Notes under the pieces: generated by a model
The model's input: the letters and a program-made list of their open reading frames with translations, nothing else
What the model was told of the DNA's origin: nothing
The model's database searches: none
Source: Phoronis australis
Lineage: Eukaryota > Phoronida > Phoronidae
DNA length: 64,000 nt
NCBI GenBank assembly: GCA_002633005.1
Contig: NMRA01000110.1
Location: 660,424 to 724,423, forward strand
Direction: 5' to 3'
In this document: positions 59,858-64,000 of the stretch, in pieces
Layout: every line of letters starts with the position of its first letter
How positions within the stretch are numbered: the stretch's first letter is position 1
Translations under genes and position numbers: made by a program

Positions 59858-62800
59858 TCGAGAAGGAACCTTTGTACCATGGACACTGTTTTTAAGATTG
59901 TTTTGATTGCCGATCGAGGTCTTTTGTGAACACTAACCTGAGAATGTCAGAATGTCTCGCATGACAATACCCAAGGCAACGGTGAACTTAGACTTTCTTT
60001 CAACCGCTGATTTGTTAGAAATTCATCTTGCAAACCACTATTCTCTATTCTCCTTTTGAAAATTATAAAACAATCAGTTTGCACCAAGTAATGTGGGATT
60101 TCTCGTAGAATAGTGCGGTGTGCAACACCGGTGTTGTCTGTAACACTGGTGTTGAACTTTGGAGTTTGAGTGGTTGACACATCGGTGTTACGCGTTGTTT
60201 GCTAAATACATCATCGTGGGAACTGGTCATGCATGGAATGGTATATTTGTAGCGCCGAGATGCAGAGAGACAGCTGATTGGACCATTGTCTCCCCGCAGT
60301 GTCGGGCAATGGATAGCACACGATTCAATGGAAAAGTACGGGAAAAACATACCACTAGATGGAGTTTTGGATGATATTAGAGACTACACCAATTTATCTT
60401 TAATGCTATTCTCAAAGACGAATGGATACAGTCTCTGAAATCCTCTTTACGCCCATGTTCTAGCAAAACGTCTCTTTGCAGCGACTGCGAGAAAATACGC
60501 TAGATCCCATAAAGAGAAACAAAAAAAAACAATATCGTCATACCCAATCTGCGTCGGAACGCTCGCGTTTCTCTGTTTAAGAGTAGAAAATCACCATGGC
60601 AACACACATGCGGGCGGGATTAATGAGAGAACTTACTGAGCGCTGGCGACCAAAACGGAGAGGTTGTACTCTCGGTGCAGGGTAGGCTGCACGTAGCCCT
60701 GGCCTTCGGCTGGCTACACAGGGGCTGCAGCGCTCCCTCTCGGTTTGTGCACTAATCTCAGACCGATTAAGTAATTTTCACTTCGTTTACACTTAAAATT
60801 GTCAATCAAAAAGGCGCTTACTTTCTTCAGCGATCTCTTCTGGTTTTACACATATCTTCGATGAAGCATGTCTACGGGAATTAAAACGATTAAAGCGAAG
60901 AACTCCAACTCCATTTATTCGGTGGCCATGTTCCGGGTACCGTCCGTTTAAAATACACGGGATGTGATTGGTACAGAAACCGATGGGGAGAATTATAACC
61001 CCTTTATAGCCCGCCGAGGAGGTACGTGTTGCTAAGCAACTGTCGCGGTAATTCGTCACTTGCTTACAGTGATCTGATTTTAAGGGATAGTAGATGCAAT
61101 GCAAAACTATTTTGTACATTGGAAAAGATTTTAAAACAATTCTTTGACGAACTCCTTTATGGCGGACTCACTCACGAAATGTCGTCGATTTCCATGGCAA
61201 TTGTTTGTAAGTCGACTTGTAGTCGTCGCCCAACTGCTACACAACCGCTAAGTAGAGTCCCGGCAGACTCGATCACTAGAAAATGTCAAACCACTTGTTG
61301 TCAAATATGCAACAATTCGTTAGCACACATACAGTGTGGATGCTCAAATTACAAAATTGAAATTCCTAAATTATCAATAGCATTTGAGAAAGTTATGAAG
61401 TCATAAAATCACTCCTTATTAACAATCCATACATTGGCCGCTGCTATTGTAACTCGTTTTTATTAAATGAAATCAAAATTTGTTCTAAAAACTTGTGAAG
61501 TAAAGGAGACCTCATCGAACTCGTGATCTTCCTATTCGCAAGAGAACTTTTACCGCTGCGTCACCGACCAGCACGTGACCGAAAGCCCTTCAAGTCATCC
61601 AGGTTCTGAAATCACTTTTGTTTCAAAGGTACAGCGGTGTTTTAGGGCTGAAAAACGCATTTTTGAATTATTGTTGGTTGGGATAAAGTCCTTGAGGTAA
61701 TTAGCGTTGGCCAGAGCTATATAAAGCAACAAGATCCTTTGTGTTTTGTGATTTTATTTCAAATCGCCAATTCTCGTCGTNTGAAACTTAGCATATGAGT
61801 TTGGTTTGTTGAGATGTAGAAAAACCTCACTTTTTAAGAATTTTCATTCATTATTTTCCTTTTTATGACCTGTACCTCCATTTTGCAACAAAATCGGGCG
61901 TCGAAGTAGGCATGTTTGAATGCATTTTACTAGCATGTGTGGTAAGGTCAAAACAAATGAATAATAGGAATTGAAAGCGCAGTGGCTGAATAATTTAATG
62001 GCATAACTTTCAAAATCCATTTTTAAATTTGTACGTTTTGAATTTGTGAGGCAAAAACGGCTATTTTTGAGGTTTTCACTGAAGCCATTTTCGGCCAAAT
62101 TTGGCACTCTGTAGAAGCCATAACGCACCTTTCCTGAAATTGACTTTATAATAATTTGTTTAGTCATTCCTAACCTGTTCATAATCTAAAATAAAAAAAT
62201 CTTGCCTCTAATGTAGCTTAGGCGTACGAAGCATTACACGAACTGCACTTCGTCCTTTTGCATGTTCTCAGTTGCCCCTGCTGCCAATAGGGGGCTCTTG
62301 CAACATATAATTAGCTTGCGAAACACGACATAAAAACCTTGTATTTTGGAGAAAAGGCAGACAGCATTATTAATTACCATTCTATGAAAACGGCATTGAT
62401 GATTATTGCTTATTACAAAAATATGTAATGTAAATCAACTGGCATGCGTGGTTCTAAATGATAGATGGCGCTGCTTTTGTTTTCGTAGAGACTGAAGACG
62501 CATCTAGAATAAGAGCAGTAACACGAGGACCTTGCTATAATTCAAGACTTCGCGAGATATTGCCCTGCATTTTAAATGAGAACATGTAGTTTTGGATACA
62601 TTTTAGAGAGGTTTTAGTGTTACTGAACTCACCCCTGCCTTGTTTTCTGTCTGCCTTGTTGGTGCCACAGGCAAAGGAAGGCACCCAAGGTGGATATGGC
62701 CCCCCAGTGCTCAGTGCAAAAAATCCTTCAACTTGTCAATAGTCATTGTAACTTTGGGTTCATATTGTAATGTCCCTGCTGGTTTCTACAAATTTTAGTC

Positions 62801-63040
62801 GCCACCAGTCGCCAGAAATCCGGTGTTCCCCCCACACACCGGGCACCCTAACGATGAATATTTCTGTCAGTGTGATCATCAGTGGTATAAAAAGGTACAC
62901 ATTCACATCACAGTCATCAGAAAATAATTCACGAGAGACAATTTTATTAATGACTCATTCATGACAGACATGGAGTTACCAGAAGTAACGGCCTCGACTT
63001 CATATATCACACATCTTTGATTGGTATACAAAACTACTCT
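59858..63040. other. No gene recognised
   Basis: A minus-strand frame at 60802-61119 ends in a good donor (GAAGAAA|GTAAG-like, near 60825) and a plus-strand frame at 61026-61406 is cysteine-rich, but neither resembles a known protein. A single n occurs near 61782. Sequences around 61640-61760, 53930-54060 and 17570-17650 share short ordered blocks, probably another old repeat. Confidence 0.45.
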
Positions 63041-63048
63041 AAACGTTG

Positions 63049-64000
63049 AGCTCATTTACCAGTTCATTCAGTAAATCTAACGATATAACAGCATCTTCAG
63101 CAGAAATTGCATCGTCATAAACATTGCTGCAGACAACCTTGGAAAAATCGACCAATATGCGATTCACTTTATATCACAGGTAAATACTTTACCAGTGGTT
63201 TCTCGTAATGTTTTCTCCATTTTGGCTCTTCCGAGGGTGAACGTTTTTACCTGAATTATCTCCTTCATCGAATATGTTCGTCAGAAAGTTCTTAACCTTT
63301 GATGGAAATCTTGTTGACACTTTACCTGTTTTCAATGCCTAACCTATTGCTTCAGCATTCGTCTCATCCAAATAGTGCTCTGAGGCTGCCTCAAATGACG
63401 CTCGGTTCTTGCATCTGAAAGCATTTCTGACCCCTGTCGTGCGATGTGGTCATACGTGGTTTCCATCTGTAAATGTTCAGTGTAGTTACCCACATCCAAA
63501 TGCTGACCTAGTTCTGCGTCTGTAGCAAAAAAAATTCGAGTAACCTTGCTGGGTACAAGGGAACTTTGTTGAGGCTCTTCACTAGATACAATGTCAACCT
63601 TAACTCTTGGAGTTGAAAATCCGCCATGTGTAGAGATGTTAGTGTATTTTAGAGAAATAAGTTTCCCATTTTCTCAGTATTTTGTACGAACTTACCGTCA
63701 CCTACATGGAGTGATTTCCACACGCGAATTCCTTGGGTGGAATAGTGGGAATTTTTTAATGTGCTTATACCAGGAACTGAGTATTTTGGAAAAGACTTTG
63801 TTGCATTGACTGAACATGCATACACATAACATCCCTTCACATGGCCACTGGAAAGTAATGCTTCTTTCAAATCCAGAAACTTTATGATATTGTTACCTTC
63901 GGCTACAAAGTACTTTGCATGTTGTTTGAGTGGAGCGATCTTGCGATCACAGAGATCCTTTCCATTCTGACTTTCACTAAAGTCATATCTCGAAACAGAA
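63049..64000 (-). pseudogene. Decayed member of a multicopy transposase-like/C2H2 family, C-terminal part
   Basis: Read from the window end downwards: DFSESQNGKDLCDRKIAPLK with KYFVAEGNN (RNase H-like-looking block), a donor-like GTAAG near 63704, then FATDAELGQHLDVGNYTEHL (half of a C2H2 finger of the L-x2-HLDxGxH sort). A frame change follows near 63390-63425 into FEAASEHYLDETNAEAIG, then an in-frame TAG and STRFPSKVKNFLTNIFDEGD. A further change of frame leads to GKVFTCD and IAYW, and finally DAISAEDAVISLDLLNELVN before a stop at 63049. From memory this order recurs in large uncharacterised protein families of invertebrates. The frameshifts and stop argue for a relic; unrecognised introns could explain some of them. 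The 5' part lies beyond the window. Confidence 0.6.

Overview
This is animal nuclear DNA. Its genes are split by GT-AG introns, coding sequence is sparse, and there are many minisatellites, hairpin MITEs and decayed transposons, plus one 255-base N gap and three single n. The mix of families (a large GWDS-repeat neuropeptide-type precursor, one TPPP gene, a DUF4743/Nudix gene of the type kept in invertebrates, THAP-transposase DNA elements with a P2X7-C-terminal-like cargo) suggests a marine invertebrate, perhaps a deuterostome such as a hemichordate or amphioxus. The sequence alone does not fix the species.

Layout. 1-12.6 kb: no confident gene; a perfect 67-bp palindrome, possible LINE relics, a 24-bp tandem array, a small MITE and dispersed repeats. 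12.6-13.4 kb (+): an intronless secretory precursor with 13 GWDS motifs and dibasic cleavage sites. 13.4-20.9 kb: repeats, including a ~618-bp palindromic element. 21.2-28.1 kb (-): seven exons of a Nudix hydrolase with an N-terminal DUF4743 region, possibly starting near 30.2 kb. One of its introns carries a 1,694-bp TTAA-flanked transposon. An 841-bp segment around it occurs twice, once with and once without the transposon, joined at a single n; this probably represents two alleles placed in tandem by the assembler. 30.8-31.0 kb: N gap. 36.2-40.5 kb (-): a three-exon GLTP-domain protein (ceramide-1-phosphate/glycolipid transfer type). 48.4-51.4 kb (+): a two-exon RING-finger protein with a long disordered tail; a 42-bp minisatellite copies its splice donor five times. 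55.8-59.9 kb (+): a complete three-exon TPPP (p25-alpha) gene with MITEs in intron 2. 63.0-64.0 kb (-): a frameshifted relic of a multicopy invertebrate zinc-finger/transposase-like family, running off the window.

The genes are unrelated in function (peptide secretion, nucleotide-diphosphate hydrolysis, lipid transfer, ubiquitin ligation, microtubule bundling) and show no operon-like arrangement. The most notable items are the GWDS precursor, the two-gene convergent transposon with a clean empty site beside it, and the tandem repeats that duplicate 5' splice sites in two different genes.
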